In this document: in pieces, positions 6,438 to 7,106 of the stretch
Layout of the letters: every line of letters begins with the position of its first letter
How positions within the stretch are numbered: the first letter of the stretch is position 1
NCBI GenBank assembly: GCA_021780625.1
Contig: JAJXYI010000025.1
Location: 1 to 7,106, forward strand
Direction: 5' to 3'
From: a bacterium
GTDB taxonomy: Bacteria; Verrucomicrobiota; Verrucomicrobiae; Opitutales; Opitutaceae
Length of the DNA: 7,106 nucleotides
The notes under the pieces: generated by a model
The model's input: the letters and a program-made list of their open reading frames with translations, nothing else
The model's database searches: none
Told to the model about the DNA's origin: nothing
Program-made: the position numbers and the translations under genes

Positions 6438-7106
6438 ATGAATAAGAAGGCACTCTCCGAAACCGACATCCGCACCAAATTCATTACCCCCGCCATTTGT
6501 GGGTCTCCGGGTGCTGGCTGGGACTTGATGACGCAGGTTCGCGAAGAGGCCTACTTCACCCGTGGCAGGGTGATCGTCCAAGGGAAGACCGTTCGGCGAG
6601 GGAAAGCGAAAAAGGCCGACTATCTGCTCTACTACAAACCGAACGTTCCCATTGCGGTCGTTGAAGCCAAGGACAACAACCATTCGGTGGGTGATGGCAT
6701 GCAGCAGGCATTGGAATACGCCGAGATTCTGGACCTTCCTTTCGCCTTCAGCTCCAACGGCGACGGTTTCCTGGAACACGATCGCACCGTCAAGGATGGG
6801 CCCGTTACCCGAGAACTCGCCCTTGATCAGTTTCCCAAGCCCGAAGAACTTTGGGCCAGGTACTGCGCCGCGAAAGGGCTGAATCATGAGCAGGTCGCGG
6901 TCACCACGCAGGACTACTTCGAGGATGGATCCCGGAAGTCTCCCCGCTACTACCAACTGATCGCCATCAACAGAACGGTCGAAGCCATCGCCCGCGGCGA
7001 AAATCGGATCCTGCTCGTGATGGCCACGGGTACCGGAAAGACCTACACGGCTTTTCAGATCATTTGGCGTCTTTGGAAATCAGGCGCCAAGAAGCGCATC
7101 CTCTTC
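6438..7106 (+). CDS. hsdR: Type I restriction enzyme R subunit (HsdR), N-terminal part, cut by right window edge
   Basis: The motor and nuclease subunit of a type I restriction-modification complex, which cuts unmodified foreign DNA after ATP-driven translocation. The 223 visible residues carry the N-terminal nuclease domain: D61 in KADYLLYY, then E76 and K78 in VVEAKDNN (the PD-(D/E)xK residues), with QQALEY (89-94) matching the QxxxY motif of type I R subunits. [12 protein letters not shown] (105-116) is also typical. The Walker A motif of the helicase motor, ATGTGKT (196-202), follows YYQLIAINR (171-179). The frame is open to the window edge; full-length members are usually 750-1100 residues, so most of the motor lies outside. 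The ATG at 6438 gives the usual start ([20 protein letters not shown]), although no clear Shine-Dalgarno sequence precedes it. The hsdM and hsdS partners are not in this window and would be expected downstream. Confidence 0.92.
   Translation, partial: MNKKALSETDIRTKFITPAICGSPGAGWDLMTQVREEAYFTRGRVIVQGKTVRRGKAKKADYLLYYKPNVPIAVVEAKDNNHSVGDGMQQALEYAEILDLPFAFSSNGDGFLEHDRTVKDGPVTRELALDQFPKPEELWARYCAAKGLNHEQVAVTTQDYFEDGSRKSPRYYQLIAINRTVEAIARGENRILLVMATGTGKTYTAFQIIWRLWKSGAKKRILF

Noticed and set aside
6420..6956. 178-residue open frame on the minus strand
   Set aside because: It is antisense to the hsdR N-terminus, whose catalytic motifs are unmistakable on the + strand.

Overview
This is a GC-rich bacterial window in which every supportable gene lies on the + strand. 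The organism cannot be named from it. The sodium:solute symporter followed by a small two-helix protein, the C_GCAxxG_C_C and GFA proteins, and the NAL1/trypsin-like protease would suit an Acidobacteriota or Verrucomicrobiota genome, or a related soil or sediment bacterium. That is an impression from family distribution, not a measurement.

Layout. (1) 1-1369 is the C-terminal part of a sodium:solute symporter (SSS family), cut by the left edge. It is followed 35 bp later by a 69-residue two-helix membrane protein (1405-1614) and a strong intrinsic terminator (1638-1680), so the two look like the end of one operon. (2) 1823-2724 is a two-gene unit of cysteine-rich proteins: a C_GCAxxG_C_C putative redox protein, and a GFA/CENP-V-type zinc protein whose GTG start overlaps the preceding TGA. 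(3) 2725-3078 is a gene-free leader with small hairpins. (4) 3079-5812 is a tightly coupled pair: a 536-residue lipoprotein of unknown function and, one base after its stop codon, a 373-residue trypsin-fold serine peptidase with an intact His-Asp-Ser triad but no visible export signal. (5) 5813-6437 is gene-poor. It holds two copies of an imperfect direct repeat of about 60 bp, a 12-bp inverted repeat, and a fragment resembling the C-terminus of a PhnB-like VOC protein, which suggests a scarred insertion site. (6) 6438-7106 is the N-terminal 223 residues of a type I restriction enzyme R subunit (HsdR), cut by the right edge.

How it fits together. Parts 1 and 2 look like ordinary transport and redox housekeeping genes. 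The repeat-rich region in part 5 probably marks the edge of an accessory island that starts with the restriction system. The best candidate for something undescribed is the lipoprotein-protease pair, because the two proteins are coupled genetically but appear to belong to different compartments. No function for the pair can be assigned from sequence alone.
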